From positions 126,038,625 to 126,102,624 of the forward strand of contig NC_092859.1 of the NCBI RefSeq assembly GCF_032062135.1: a stretch of 64,000 nt of DNA. Direction: 5' to 3'. The stretch's first letter is position 1, and the number at the start of each line of letters is the position of its first letter. Both the position numbers and the translations under genes were made by a program. The notes below the pieces were generated by a model, which was not told where the DNA came from, did no database searches, and was given only the letters and a program-made list of their open reading frames with translations. This document shows, piece after piece, positions 23,750 to 35,835 of this stretch. Source of the DNA: Pyxicephalus adspersus. Taxonomy: Eukaryota; Chordata; Amphibia; Anura; Pyxicephalidae.

Positions 23750-26700
23750 GTGCACTTACAAAGTGTAGGCGTTGGGAGCATGTAATGCTCAAAGTGCATG
23801 GGTCAAACATGTGTAAGTCACAGTATGCAGGGGACAGAATATATATTTTACTATGAAATAAATGTATTTTGAAAAAAAAAATCCTCCCAAAAAATGTACT
23901 AACAACTTTCAGATACAAAAGCACAAGAAAAACATATTTCTTCCTATGTGCCCCTTGGCTGTCATATGACACATTGGTGCCTAGGTTGGTGCCTCTAAGA
24001 GGAGCCTAGAGGTTCCTTTAGCTCTACACTAATAGGCGGCCAGCAGATGGGTGCTGTTTCAAATGGATAAGCCACTAAATGAAATAAATTGGCAGGCGGT
24101 TGTATATGTAGCACTATAACATCTGTGGCACATCAAACTTGTACAGTAAATATAATTACCCGATATATGTAACAGCTGTAGATACAATTGTTATCTTTAT
24201 TATGTAGTTTGCAGATTCCTTGTGCAATGTCAGGTGTCTTTTAATAATTACAATTATGAAACCATTAGAGATTAAAGCAATCTGCTCAGTGTGGTCTTGA
24301 TATCTAGGACTGGAGACAGCTCTTGTGGCTGCCCAGAATATAGTCTACAAAAAGCTGAATTATATAGTTTGTTGTGGCACCAAGAGATAACAATGAATGG
24401 ACAGACCTTTCATCAAAGTACAGCTCTGACATCAGTTATTCAAGAGCTGCTGCAGCTGGGTTTAGTTTTTTTTTCACACCATACTGTTTTTTGGTTATTT
24501 TGTGGTCAATAATGAACGATGAAATAGAATATTTGTTATGTGGATGAGGTGGGCTTTTTTGCCATATAAAACTAGTTTAGTAGATGCCTGCTGGACTTTA
24601 TTAAGGAATAAGAGGTATCTACTCAGTATATCTCTAAATAGGGAACTTGTTCAACCATGATTCCCACATGCAGCATCATTTTGAAACTAGATATGAGTAA
24701 ATTTCCCATTTTCTAATAGTTCCTCTGCTCTGCTCCTGTTTTCCGACTAACTGGATTCAGATACGCTACATTTCCAGATATGTTTCCCTTTCTTTATTTT
24801 TCTCCACCCAAAAAAAACATTTTGGCACAACAAGCATATGGGCTGTTATCCTCATTACACAAAGGCTGAAAAGCACAGAATCATTTGCTGTTGCACAGAA
24901 CTGATTTTGCAATAGCGATACAGCAACCCGGCCGACAGACCTAACCTGATTCTGATGAACACTGTTACCATTTAACCTATGATAAAACTGATGTTGGGCA
25001 ACAGAATTGTGTTTTATTGTTCTGCTACTATTGTAGTATTCTTATTGTGTAATGCTGAAGGAGATTAGCAACAAAGAGATGAAAAAAGGTGAAAACAATA
25101 TTTTATTTCAAATTTAAATTTTTAGAAGTCATCCAGTTGGGCTTTAGTTCCACTTTATTTAGTAAGTAGTAACACAATAACAAGACTTTCTCGCAGTCCA
25201 CTCTTGCACCACAGAACTACAACAAACCTATGTCCAATCCCCTTGAAATAACAGCAACATCTTGCATTCCCTTCTAGGCCTCATGGACGCTATAACCAGG
25301 ATTCACACAGCTTTCATCAGTATACAAATACACTGTGTACAATACAAAACAAATGCCTGCAAATGTACTTACCTTGTATAATCCAGTAACAGGATCAAAG
25401 TGCCTAATGAAATCTACAGTATCTGCAATCAATAAGAACAACAATTGATAAGAATATATTTTGCACCAGCATTACAGCATGAATTAAAGTAAATCATAAG
25501 TTGGCACAGGATATATATTTTGCACTATTTACAGAAAAAGCCAAGTATTTTATTAAATAAGTTTTCCTCTCCTCTATACTGTCTTACTGACTTTGATAGT
25601 CACATTTATTTTTTGTTCTTTAAGTTTATTTACTGAACATATCCCCCTCTGGAAAATGAAAGACATTGGCATGGGCAGTTACCAACAGCAACACTTTTCT
25701 ACCCACCATTTTTTTCCCACAGACATTTGATCCAGATGGAGGATGGTGTTTGTTTTCTTTTCACAGCTAATAAGGGTGCCAGGATCTGAATGTGCAGTTT
25801 GCAGGTTGTGGGAGCCTGCATGTCCCTGTTTTCTATCCGCCGTCATCTATGAACTTGTGAGAATCATTTTATAAATTATGGGAAACTTGAAGACTGCTGG
25901 CGGGATACTCTGTGCCATGCTTTTTCCTGTTAATCTGCAATATTGCAAGTTTTTTAAGACTTCTGAACAAGTGTTGTGTAATTAAATCACTCTACTAGCA
26001 AAAACAATGCTCTGTAAAATGAAGGCTTAAATTAAATGCAGATGCCTGGGATCTCTTAAACTAACTGGGCAAATATTCATACATTTTATATGGAATAAAA
26101 GTCAGATATACAGATGGTAACTTTAACAATGAAGTATTCTGTAGTGTTATCTATCTAAAAAAATATATATCCAATGAAATGGCTTTATTCCAATTTTTAG
26201 TTTTAAAGACAGATATTACCTAAACTGACTCACATTTCAGATTTGCCTATACACCAGTGGGATAAATTGTAGTCTAGTTCCTTATATATACATAAACAGC
26301 AAGAGTTTCATGCTGAATGCACATCTCAAAGGCTTTCCCAGGGCTAGAACTATTAGTGTTAGCTGGATTCCCAAGCTATTTATTCATTGTACATTAAGGA
26401 TCCATTTGGGGAGTGTGCTACCATCATATGGATTGTAATGGCGACAGCAGTTGAGCGAAACCAATGGGAATATCTGGTCACTAAAGCCTTCAAGAGACAT
26501 AAACAAACAGAATGTGATTCAGTTGGGCAGTTACATTTTTCCTTTGGCTTTGAACCCTTTTAAGTCTAGAGGTTATTAAAGCCTAGATTGCTCAGCCAAA
26601 CTAAACAGAATCAGTATCCATTATATCATTTGGTTAAACCTCTAAAACTAATTTACCTACCTAAATAATATCTCCATATTATAAGATAATTAACAAAACA

Positions 26701-28681
26701 TATTAAAGCTAAGCAGATGCATACGTTCATATATAGGCTGTAGTGGCCTTTATTGGCTGAAATTTTGTTTTTTCTGAATAAACTCGTTAACTTTTATGTG
26801 CTGAATATATCATGGTTGACTCTGATTGGTTCTTGATTGTTGAAAGTTGTTGAATCTGTTGAGTTTGATAGCTTGCAACTGTGCAAAGTATCTGTTGGAA
26901 AGAAGTGGAGGCATAGATTTTGGGTATCCAAACAGTATTGTGAGCAAGGAGTTAAAAAGTATGACTGGTTCCTTACAATTTTTTTAACATAGGAAGCCAT
27001 AAGAGAAATCTCCTTGACAGTGCACAGGCAGATTTTTTTTTTCATTTCAACAATTTCTTTGCCCAGTTTTTAAAATCCGGTTTGATTTGTAATGACATTC
27101 AAATAAATCTTTCGTTTTACAGTACATGGCCTCTTATGGTGACGTTCTTCTATGAGAAAGTGACCACCACAGAACCTCCATGTGACTAACAAAATTTCTC
27201 TGGGAAGCATATTTTAAACTTGAAACATCTCTTCTTCCACACATCTTGTAAGATTACTGGTTTGGCGGCTATCTTTTAGCAGCCTCTGGGCACTGAATGT
27301 TTTGCATGCTTTTCTCACTGGCAAATCAAATTCATAAAATTTTATTAATGAACAACACAAGCTTTTCCTTGGGAACAGCAATTTACTTCAGCAATGGAGA
27401 GTTCATGGCTGAATTATATTTAGCATTTCACTTTTAATGAAAGTGTACATGCCATATACATTCACATTTCTTTTTACATTTATAAATATCAAGCATTTAC
27501 TGGCCACTACTCTAAAGAAAGGTCACACATAAGGGTTCTTCCTCCTGGTCTCTGGTAAGATGGCAATGGCAGTCCAGCAATGAGCTAAGATACTTTCATG
27601 CTGTGGGTCAGTCAGAACCCTGGTGTGAGTGAATAGATATGTGTATTATTGTCCCTCGGACAGGGTTCGAGGTTCCAAACTTCTACCAAGTATTACATCC
27701 TTTCACAATAGATTTATCCAGCATGTCTATCTTGCTCACCTCGGTTGTGATATTGCTTTCTGTTGTGGTCTAAAACCTGCAGAATCAAATTTTTAAAAAA
27801 AACATCTGCCCCTATGCTTGCCAAATGCAAAATGCATTTTCAGTTCTTATAGTACACTACAGTAAATGTATTCACATTTCCAAATACAGAGGCCAGGCTA
27901 GCACAGAAATGCACAAACTGAAGTACAGCTTTATATCAATTGCTCTTATATAGTATAGATGGCATTCATTTACCTAACATTACTTTAAACATTTACCTTC
28001 TAGTTGTCTGTTAAATAATTTTTAAAATGTACTTTTTGTCATCAATCATAATCACCTTGAGTCACCGGATCAAACGCAATCTTAAAAGAAAGCCAAGGTG
28101 TACGTGGAGTACTTACAAAGTACTTACCTTTGTAACAACAAAAATATTTGTTCATATTGCACTTTTAAAAACATTTAGTGGGGATAATATTCATCTACCA
28201 ATAAATTATCCATCCATTATCCATGCACCCAATGCACCAAAAGTATCAAAAGCAATACATACCAGTTCAGCAGTGAATATTGGTGCAAAAAATTGTGTTG
28301 CCTAAAACACCTGATCTATAATAGGTGTCATGCTTCTTCAAAATCCTCATCATAAGAATAAGGTAAAATCAGTATTGTCTCTACTAAGCCTATCTACAAC
28401 TAGTACTTGGCCAGGATAGGACTATCATTTCAGAAAAAATAGATTACCTATTCTCAAAAAGCAAAGACATCCTGTCTCTTAGCTAATACCTAAAACTAAT
28501 TTTATCTAAACAGTACCCCGAGTCTGCCTTTTGCTCTCTATTCCTCAGAAATATAGCAGTGCAGCCCTGTTCATTTAGAGTTATAGAGATCATTAAGGCA
28601 TATCCTTCTTAATCATCATTCATTTTGAATTTTTGAAATAAATTGTTGAATTGTTGAAGTCAGAAAACATTATTATTTGTG
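23750..28681. other. Non-coding, about 5 kb with few repeats
   Basis: The least repetitive stretch in the window. No exon could be supported: frames are short, AT-driven and lack family resemblance. Segments near 25,950-26,100 and 27,030-27,120 are complex, stop-dense and not visibly repetitive, so they could be conserved regulatory DNA, but this is only a guess. Confidence 0.4.
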
Positions 28682-28773
28682 GTATAGGTTTCTGTGTTTA
28701 TAGTAAATATTGTTTAGTATTGTAATGAAAATTATTTGTTGACAAATGACATATAATATAACCTCATTTATTA
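28682..28773 (+). repeat. 92-bp segment duplicated at 30,268
   Basis: Identical by eye over all 92 positions to 30268-30359. The right end of the shared block falls about 15 bp inside the left terminus of the MITE at 28,758, so the copied piece carries part of that element's end. This location is presumably the source because the MITE continues intact beyond it. Confidence 0.93.
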
Positions 28774-28945
28774 AGGCTCACCATGACGGGAGAATATAGA
28801 CCATGATGAATCTGGGTGATCTAGTATACTTGGATTTGTTTGCTGGATTACCCAAGTTCAATCCTAGTTTGCTGGATCATCAAGATTCTCCCATATTGGT
28901 CTATATTTATCAGTCTTGGAGAGCTTCAATAAATCTGGCTAATTG
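28758..28945. mobile_element. Hairpin MITE (gggcctgatttatta family), diverged copy
   Basis: The left end 'acctcatttattaaggctca' and right end 'ggagagcttcaataaatctg' are the family's inverted termini. Inside, 'atctgggtgatctag' and 'tttgctggatcatcaagat' mirror each other in part, as in the well-preserved copy at 52,609. Confidence 0.65.
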
Positions 28946-29660
28946 TGTGACTTTCAAAAACTATCTTGGGTGTTCCACATGCCAAAGTACTTCTTCTTTC
29001 CACCCCTCCTCTGTCACCTAGTGTCTTCCACATTTATTTACTTGCCAGCCCTACCGTAGACAAATGGGGATTCTCTACTGTACTGGTGTCTTGAGGTGCT
29101 AATCTTCTTGTCCTAAGCTTTTTGTTACCAGTGTTTAGCATATACATGAACTTGTTTCTGATAAGCCCCCCATGCAGGAGACCAATATCTGTCCTGTTAC
29201 ATGGCAGGGGTTCTCAGCAGTATCTTGTCACCTTTGGAAGGCTTCCTGGATGAAGGTGTGGAAGGCTGTTATGGCAAGATGCTTTCAGCTGTGTTGTACC
29301 CTACTGAGCACAGCATGAACAAGAATGTTGAACACCCAGGCCTGTGTGATTTGTGTTTGTCTTGCAAGTCATGTTTTAATGTACAAATATTCGTGGCTAT
29401 TGTTCTATACATACCCTGTTAGAATTTTCAAAGTGTACTAGGAGTCAGTGTGTTATGCTAAGTAGGCACCAAATTGACTAATCTCTTTTAACTAACCTAA
29501 TCTCATGTACTTATGGCACTGAATCTACTTTAATCACTACATTACAACTCTGCTATAACTAGCACTACACTACCAGTTCTGGATGAATAAACATTATTAG
29601 CTAGCTACATAAGGCTTAAGGGATTAGTTCATCCAAATTGTGAATTGAAGTTTTGTGAAG
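28946..29660. other. Non-coding, no feature recognised
   Basis: No repeat ends or credible coding frames. The frame at 29201-29422 (73 codons) has no domain resemblance. Confidence 0.45.
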
Positions 29661-29661
29661 A

Positions 29662-29966
29662 TTATTGTTATTATTTATTATTAACTAGTATTTATATAGC
29701 GCTGACATTACGCAGCGCTTTACAAATGCCATAGTCATGTCACATATGTCTTTAATACAGTCTAAGGTCAATTTTTTGGGAGGAAGCCAATTCATCTAAC
29801 CATATGTTTTTCCTACTGCATGTGGGAAGAAACCAGAGTACCAGGAGCAAACCCATGCAAACACAGGGAGAACATGCAAACTTCATGCATATAGTGTCCT
29901 GGCCGAAATGTGAAATGAGGACCTAGCGCTGCAAAGGCCAGAGTGCTAACCTCTAAGCCAGTGCTA
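29662..29966 (-). mobile_element. V-SINE copy
   Basis: On the minus strand: a head with the box-A-like end near 29940-29966 ('gtgctaacctctaagcca' on plus), the V domain about 29818-29890 ('gtgggaagaaaccagagtac', 'ggagaacatgcaaacttcat'), then an L2-type tail (29692-29735 'tatttatatagcgctgacat') and an ATT run to 29662. The 'gattgtgagcccc' segment is deleted compared with the copy at 4931. Confidence 0.8.
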
Positions 29967-30034
29967 ATATATAAGGCAGCACTGTACATTAAATAGGAGT
30001 TACAAATGACAGACAGATAGAAAAAATATTGCAA
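29967..30034 (-). mobile_element. Tail-repeat body joined to the V-SINE head
   Basis: 'cagcactgtacattaaatag' and 'caaatgacagacagatag' are the tail-repeat body in the same orientation as the adjoining V-SINE. The tail repeat's own 3' end is missing, so the two form a head-to-tail composite rather than a simple nested insertion. Confidence 0.6.
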
Positions 30035-30596
30035 GAAGAGGAAAGGACCCTTTTCTTATAATGTAAGAGGTGAGGGAAAGATGATGGTGGATGCCCTATG
30101 GGTTTCTCTGAGTTTCATTGTGGGAGGTTTACTGTCTACCTATGACTTTTGTATGGGTATAGAGTGAATTAGATATTTGAGATCTGTGCTTAATTGAGGA
30201 ATAGAAGTTTCTTTGGGGAAAAAATTGACTTACATATTCAACAAACATTTCAAAATTCACAAATGCAGTATAGGTTTCTGTGTTTATAGTAAATATTGTT
30301 TAGTATTGTAATGAAAATTATTTGTTGACAAATGACATATAATATAACCTCATTTATTAGAAGAGGAAAGGACCCTTTTCTTATAATGTAAGAGGTGAGG
30401 GAAAGATGATGGTGGATGCCCTATGGGTTTCTCTGAATTTCATTGTGGGAGGTTTACTGTCTACCTATGACTTTTGTATGGGTATAGAGTGAATTAGATA
30501 TTTGAGATATGTGCTTAATTGAGGAATAGAAGTTTCTTTGGGGAAAAAAATTGACTTACATATTCAATAAACATTTCAAAATTCACAAATGCAGTA
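30035..30596 (+). repeat. Local duplication A-x-A' with a copied 92-bp insert
   Basis: Copy A (30035-30270) and copy A' (30360-30596) are about 236 bp each and differ at four places that I can see (three substitutions and one extra A in an A-run). Between them lies the 92-bp block 30268-30359, a perfect copy of 28682-28773. Neither copy contains a coding frame or transposon end. The structure looks like replication template switching, or like two haplotypes collapsed wrongly in assembly. Confidence 0.9.
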
Positions 30597-31404
30597 ATTT
30601 ATTGTAACCAATTTAATTTCACTCAGTTTGGTTGGTTGATAGGGACCACTGCTAATACAAATGTGCAAATATGGGAATATTATTTTGCAGTATACGGAGG
30701 TGAACTGGGCAGGGATAATAACAATGTATAACATTTCATTAAAACATTTAAAGCTCACTAGAGAAAGTTACAAACTCACATATTTCCTGTAGGATCAATG
30801 GGCATTTTTGCACTTATGGAACAGATCACAGGATAAAACACTTCTAATGGAAGATTTAACAAACCAAAAGAGAGATAATGCAAGAAATGTATTCAATAAA
30901 GCACATGATGACATTAATTAACTTTCTTTTTCATAGCAACAGCCTGGTGTCTTTGATTCTGGTGGTGGTAATGCACCAAACCTGAGACATGATCACATAA
31001 GTTCTGTATTCGCCATCAAAAATGGAGATCTGGAAGCACTGCATAACATTTTATATATATAACATGTTATATAATATGTTATATGAACAATTGGAAGATA
31101 ATAGTAAAAATAATGAGGAACATTCAGCATGCATTCAAATTTAAGGCAAGCCAACTTTTCCCTGGGAGGAAGCCCTTACTGGGGTTATATATAATGTAAA
31201 ATAACATTTTTATTGTTACAGAATCAAGGGGATAGTGGGCAAATTGGCAAACCATTAGCATTTCTCTAAGACTGATTCAAGGAAGAAAATGACACCACCT
31301 TGTTAGATTTGTTTATTAAACTGCTTTAGTTTTCTCAATATTAGGCCAGCACAGCCTGCAGTATTTATAGACATCTTTGTTTATTTCATTTTCTATTGCA
31401 CAGT
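30597..31404. other. Non-coding, no feature recognised
   Basis: AT-rich DNA with a short imperfect palindrome 'ttatatatataacatgttat' near 31051. No coding evidence. Confidence 0.45.
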
Positions 31405-31412
31405 ATCTAGAC

Positions 31413-31723
31413 CAGTGTTCATTTTTTAACATAGGAGAACACTTGAAATAACATTCAGGTCTAAGGGAACCCCTGCTATACTTACTATGTGTAAGATCAT
31501 TGGTGTCATTTAAATTGACCTGAGAGGTATAAATTGCTTATGGTTCAAAGAACCCCTAGCAAACTCTGGGGAAATCCTAGGGTTTAAGGAACCCTGATTG
31601 AGAAACACTGGTTAAGATAAACACTTCATCAACCTGGGTCCCTCTGTCTAGCATTGTTTAAATACAAAAATTGCTCAAGGAACCCCCAGCAACCCGTGGA
31701 GGAACCGTAGTGGAGAAACACTG
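31413..31723 (+). mobile_element. hAT MITE (cagtgtttctcaacc family) with perfect 8-bp TSD
   Basis: Starts CAGTGTTC and ends AAACACTG. It is flanked by identical 8-mers ATCTAGAC (31405-31412 and 31724-31731), the hAT hallmark and an NTCTAGAN-type site. The interior has 'cacttgaaataacattcagg' and 'aaggaacccccagcaaccc'. An internal 'gattgagaaacactgg' near 31,598 looks like a second terminus, so this copy is longer or chimeric at its 3' side. No coding capacity. Confidence 0.88.
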
Positions 31724-31935
31724 ATCTAGACCCATCTGATCTCTTTGGGTACTTTTAGATGCGTAATGAAGTCTGGTAAGAGTCTGGATACAAATCATTT
31801 GTGGAGTAAAACAGTAAATGCAAAGAATAATTCCAATAACAACTTCAGTAAATTCAGCAGTGTGAATTCTAAAGAGAGCAAAGTGTGAGGATATAGCTGT
31901 CCTCCTTGACAGTTTTTGGAGATACCTAGATCTGA
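31716..31935 (+). repeat. Old direct duplication, copy 1
   Basis: Pairs with 32219-32432. It is clearly similar ('cccatctgatctctttgggt', 'gagtctggatacaaatcatt', 'gtggagtaaaacagtaaatg') but diverged at many positions. Its first 8 bases, aaacactg, are the end of the hAT MITE at 31,413. Confidence 0.85.
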
Positions 31936-32218
31936 TATTGACGCACACATCTGGTCTTCTAGAGGGATTATGGGTTGACTCCACCTGCAGGTTGATTTTC
32001 CATTAACTTGCAGTATTCAATGCAGGTATTGCTTATTATTACTTCCTAAGAGGCCAGAAGCAGCTCAATTATTGTGAGCAATGATCCAAATCAGCAGCTT
32101 TGATTGTAATCACTGGTTCACTTTTGACCACTTTAACTGTTAATCTCTGTCTCTGCCATTCATTACCTGGACATTGATGCTAATCCTGTCAAAAAGTAAA
32201 GTTGGAAGTTCGAAATTT

Positions 32219-32432
32219 AAACACTGATCTGGACCCATCTGATCTCTTTGGGTACTTTTAGATGCCTAATGTCTGTTGAGAGTCTGGATACAAATCATTT
32301 GTGGAGTAAAACAGTAAATGCAAAGATTAATTCCCATTACAACTTCTCTAAGTTCAGCAGAGTGAATTCTAAAGAGAACAAAGTGTGAGGGTATAGCCGT
32401 CCTCCTTGAGAGTTGTTGGAAATAGCTAGATA
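32219..32432 (+). repeat. Old direct duplication, copy 2
   Basis: Matches copy 1 from aaacactg onward, so it begins with the last 8 bases of a MITE whose body is absent here. Offset is about 503 bp. Divergence suggests an old event. Confidence 0.85.
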
Positions 32433-33610
32433 AAATAATAAATAAAAAACATGTACTTTTCCTTTTGTTGACCAGTTTGTATTTTGTGTCTATTGGCCCT
32501 TTAACAAAAATATCCATTGCTTTACTGTATGGATAACATTAGGCTGGAAAACACCTTTTGTCAGTACCAGCACGTACCTTCCCTCTGCAGTCTACAAACA
32601 TTATCTATGTCAGCATCTTCTTCCAGGTCAGAGGAGGAATTTAACCTTTGATAAACCTATTACCTATTATGTCACTTAAAGAATAATGCACAAGGGATGC
32701 AACTGTTTTCATGGATGTTACATGGAAAAATAACTGGAAATGTCGGTATCTCATATTGTTTGAAACAGTAGGCTGTTTTTTTTGGTAGTCTGTTGAAAGG
32801 TGATTTATTCATCCCTTAGTGAAGAAATTCTTTAAAAAGTAACCACAGTTTAGGAGCAGACGCCATGTGCACACTGTTATTTCACAACTAATTTAGAAAT
32901 CATTGTGGTTTTATGTACTAATTATGCAGCAAAACCCCTTTACTGAGTAAAGTCTGATACTTTTTAATGATTCTCAAAGAACTGCCATTTAACAGCCCCA
33001 CTGTGAACCTCCACTGACTATAAATGCAATTAGATCTACATTTGGTCAGAAAGTGTAACTGTAAATTGGCTAGAATAAAAAATTGAAGATGCAGTCATAC
33101 AAAGGTATGTGTGCATGTGTACTTGTATGCAGCTCCAATATGAACTACACCTAAATGAATATTATAGATTTCTGACATTCATGCTCAATGTCAAGTTTTT
33201 TCAAGACTTATTTAGTAATTCTTACTTATTTCTTATTTAAGAACTATTTATCCCGTGTATAAGTATCTTTAGGCTACACACATAATGGCAAACTAGCAAG
33301 CTCATCTAAAGACATCTGATCATTATACAGCAAAGTATCTTTAATTCACCTACAAAAATAAAAACACTTAATAAATCCATGTAAAAAACATGTAATTTTG
33401 GGGAACATTGGGGAAGAATTATTCATTTCAATTGCTATTCTCTTATCCAGACATTACTGTTTACCCCAATCACCCTATGATAGAGCTATTGTGACAAAGT
33501 TGTTTTCATCCTGAAAACCATATTTTAATAAGTATGGAGAATTTTTAATTAGGCTACTTCTTGCCATGTGGTAAAAGTGCATCTGGAAAGAAGAAAATTG
33601 CATTAATAAA
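32433..33610. other. Non-coding, no feature recognised
   Basis: Low-copy DNA. 32,850-33,000 is complex and unrepetitive ('ctaatttagaaatcattgtg', 'ctaattatgcagc') and could be a conserved element. Nothing coding is supported. Confidence 0.4.
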
Positions 33611-33765
33611 TAGATTGTAAGCTCTTCTGGGCAGGGTCTTCTTCTACTCCTTTGTCACTGTCTGTAACCGTCTGTCATTTGCTACCCCTATTTAATGAAC
33701 AGCACTGTGTAATATGTTGGCCCTATATAAATCCTGTTTAATATAATAATAGTAATAATATTATC
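33611..33765 (+). mobile_element. Tail-repeat SINE copy
   Basis: Nearly complete body: 'agattgtaagctcttctggg', 'cagggtcttcttctactcct', 'tgtctgtaaccgtctgtcat', 'aacagcactgtgtaatatgt' and 'ggccctatataaatcctg', then an AAT-rich tail. Same family as 1-110 in the same orientation. Confidence 0.8.
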
Positions 33766-34486
33766 TAAATACTATATATTTCAGGATTTAAATAGATAGG
33801 ACACACATTAACATTTCTGGGTAGCTGTACCCAGGTGGTTGACAGCTTGCCAGCCACCACAGCCACGGTGGTCCCCAGGTAGCCAGCAGACAACCCTATT
33901 CATTTTTTTGCATGAGATGGAAAAACTCATCCAGTAGGCCTCATTTCCTGTGGTTAGGAAAGGGTAACCACACTGCTCCTGACTGGCAAATAGGAACATT
34001 GCCTAAATGTGCCAACTATCAACATTCTAAGGTCTTTTTGGAGAAACTCTAACCAACCTACCAATGTTTCTTTGCATTATTTGTAAACTAAAGTACCCTA
34101 AGAAAACCCAAAGAAACATAGGGGAAGGGTTTCCAACCATATGTTCAAAACTAATTAATTGGTACTCCCATCTTGGTTTCATTATACCAAATGAACGATT
34201 GATTAAATAATGAAAGTAATAATAATTATATAACAACTATTAAAAGCAGTAAAAATTTCAATATTTTTGCCTTCTCACTCACCACTGTAGATTTTACTAA
34301 AATTGTCATTAACATTTTGACAGAAATGAATAAATGTATGTCTCCACCATTCTACTCAACAATAAATGCCTCTGAAAAAAGATGGCTTTTCTTGGCCTAA
34401 CCAGTTCCATCTAAAGCGGTAGCTTTAGTTGATGAGATGTATTCAGTGGTTTCCACATTTTTTTTTCTTCTGAAAAAGGTTAGCAT
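33766..34486. other. Non-coding, no feature recognised
   Basis: No gene or repeat recognised between the SINE and the left target duplication of the large hAT element. Confidence 0.45.
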
Positions 34487-34878
34487 GTGTAGATTAGGGT
34501 TGAGCGAGAAGGCCTCTCACAGTTTTGCGAAAATTTCCTCGAACTTCCGATGGGTCCGCGAAATTTCTTCAACTTCAGTGGGTCAACTTTAAACATTAAT
34601 AGCAAAGCTCATATACATGTTAGAACCACCAAATTTGCTAAGTATGTGTAGGAGAACAGTGGCAACAAGGGAAAAATACAGGGAAAACGTTCCAAAAGGC
34701 CTTGTGGTTTTCTGGAAAATGGCAGGTAAAGTGACAGCAGGCAAATAGGATTTTTGCGTGATGGACAGCGTACAGAAGGCAGTATAAATTTTAGGACATT
34801 GAGAAAGGGTGGCACTACGTGTGAACTCAACCCACTAGCATCAGTCTTTGCGGTCAAAACAGCAGGAGACCACATTGC

Positions 34879-35835
34879 TAGCTGGCATCATGACCTGGAT
34901 GACGTGTTAGAAATGCCATCCAAGTTGTGAGAAGTAGCGCGGTGACATTAGGGAAAAGGATGGAGGACCAGAGATGGAGCGTGGGTCAGCGAGAGCAGTA
35001 GCAGTGTGTGGCCTCTGGTCAGCTATTGCCAGAGAGACCACATTGGTAAGTGTCATGGAGAGCTGGCTGTAGTACATTGTCAATGCCACCCAGAAGTGTG
35101 TAATACAATTTTAGTGAATAGAGTACTGACAGGCAGCAGTAGCAGCAGGAGGAGACGGTAGGCCCTGAGATAGAGCGTGGACCACATTGGTAACTAGTAT
35201 CTAGAGCTGGGCGTAGTACATTGTCAATGCCACCCAAAAGTGTATAATACAATTTTAGTGAATGGAGTACTGACAGGCGGCAGCAGCAGCAGCAGGAGGC
35301 AGTAGGCCCTGAGATGGAGCAGGGACCGCATTGGTAACTTGAATCTAGAGCTGGGTGTAGTGCATTGTCAATGCCACTCAGAAATGTGTAATACAATTTT
35401 AGTAAATGGAGTACTGACAGGCGGCAGCAGCAGCAGCAGCAGCAGCAGGAGAATATGGCAGGCCCTGAGATGGAGCATGGACCGCATTGGTAACTGGCAA
35501 TTAGAGCTGGTTGTAGTGCATCGTCAATGGCTACCAGAAGTGTGTAATACAATTTCAGTGAATAGAGTACTGACAGGCGGCAGTAGCAGCAGCAGCAGCA
35601 TGAGGAGGTGGTGGGCCCTGAGACAGAGTGTGGACTGCATTGGTAACTGGCATCTGAAGCTGGATGTAGTACATCGTCAATGCCACCCAGAAGTGTGTAA
35701 TACAATTTTAGTGAATGGAGTACTGACAGGTGGCAGCAACAGCTGGAGGAGCAGGCGCTGGGCCCTGAGAAAGAACGGGGACCGCATTGGTAACTGGCAT
35801 CTAGAGCTGGGTCAATGCATGACATTGGTGATGAA
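34879..35835. repeat. Internal tandem array, about 7 units of 144-156 bp, with CAG runs
   Basis: Units share 'taactggcatctagagctgg', 'acattgtcaatgccacccag', 'gtgtgtaatacaattttagt' and 'gagtactgacaggcggcag', then a (CAG)n of varying length and 'ggccctgagatggagc'. The landmark 'cattggtaa' falls at 35041, 35185, 35329, 35485, 35638 and 35785, giving spacings of 144, 144, 156, 153 and 147, all multiples of three. The longest CAG run is 35424-35448. A more degenerate unit leads the array from 34879. The array sits just 3' of the transposase relic in its sense orientation. Confidence 0.9.
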
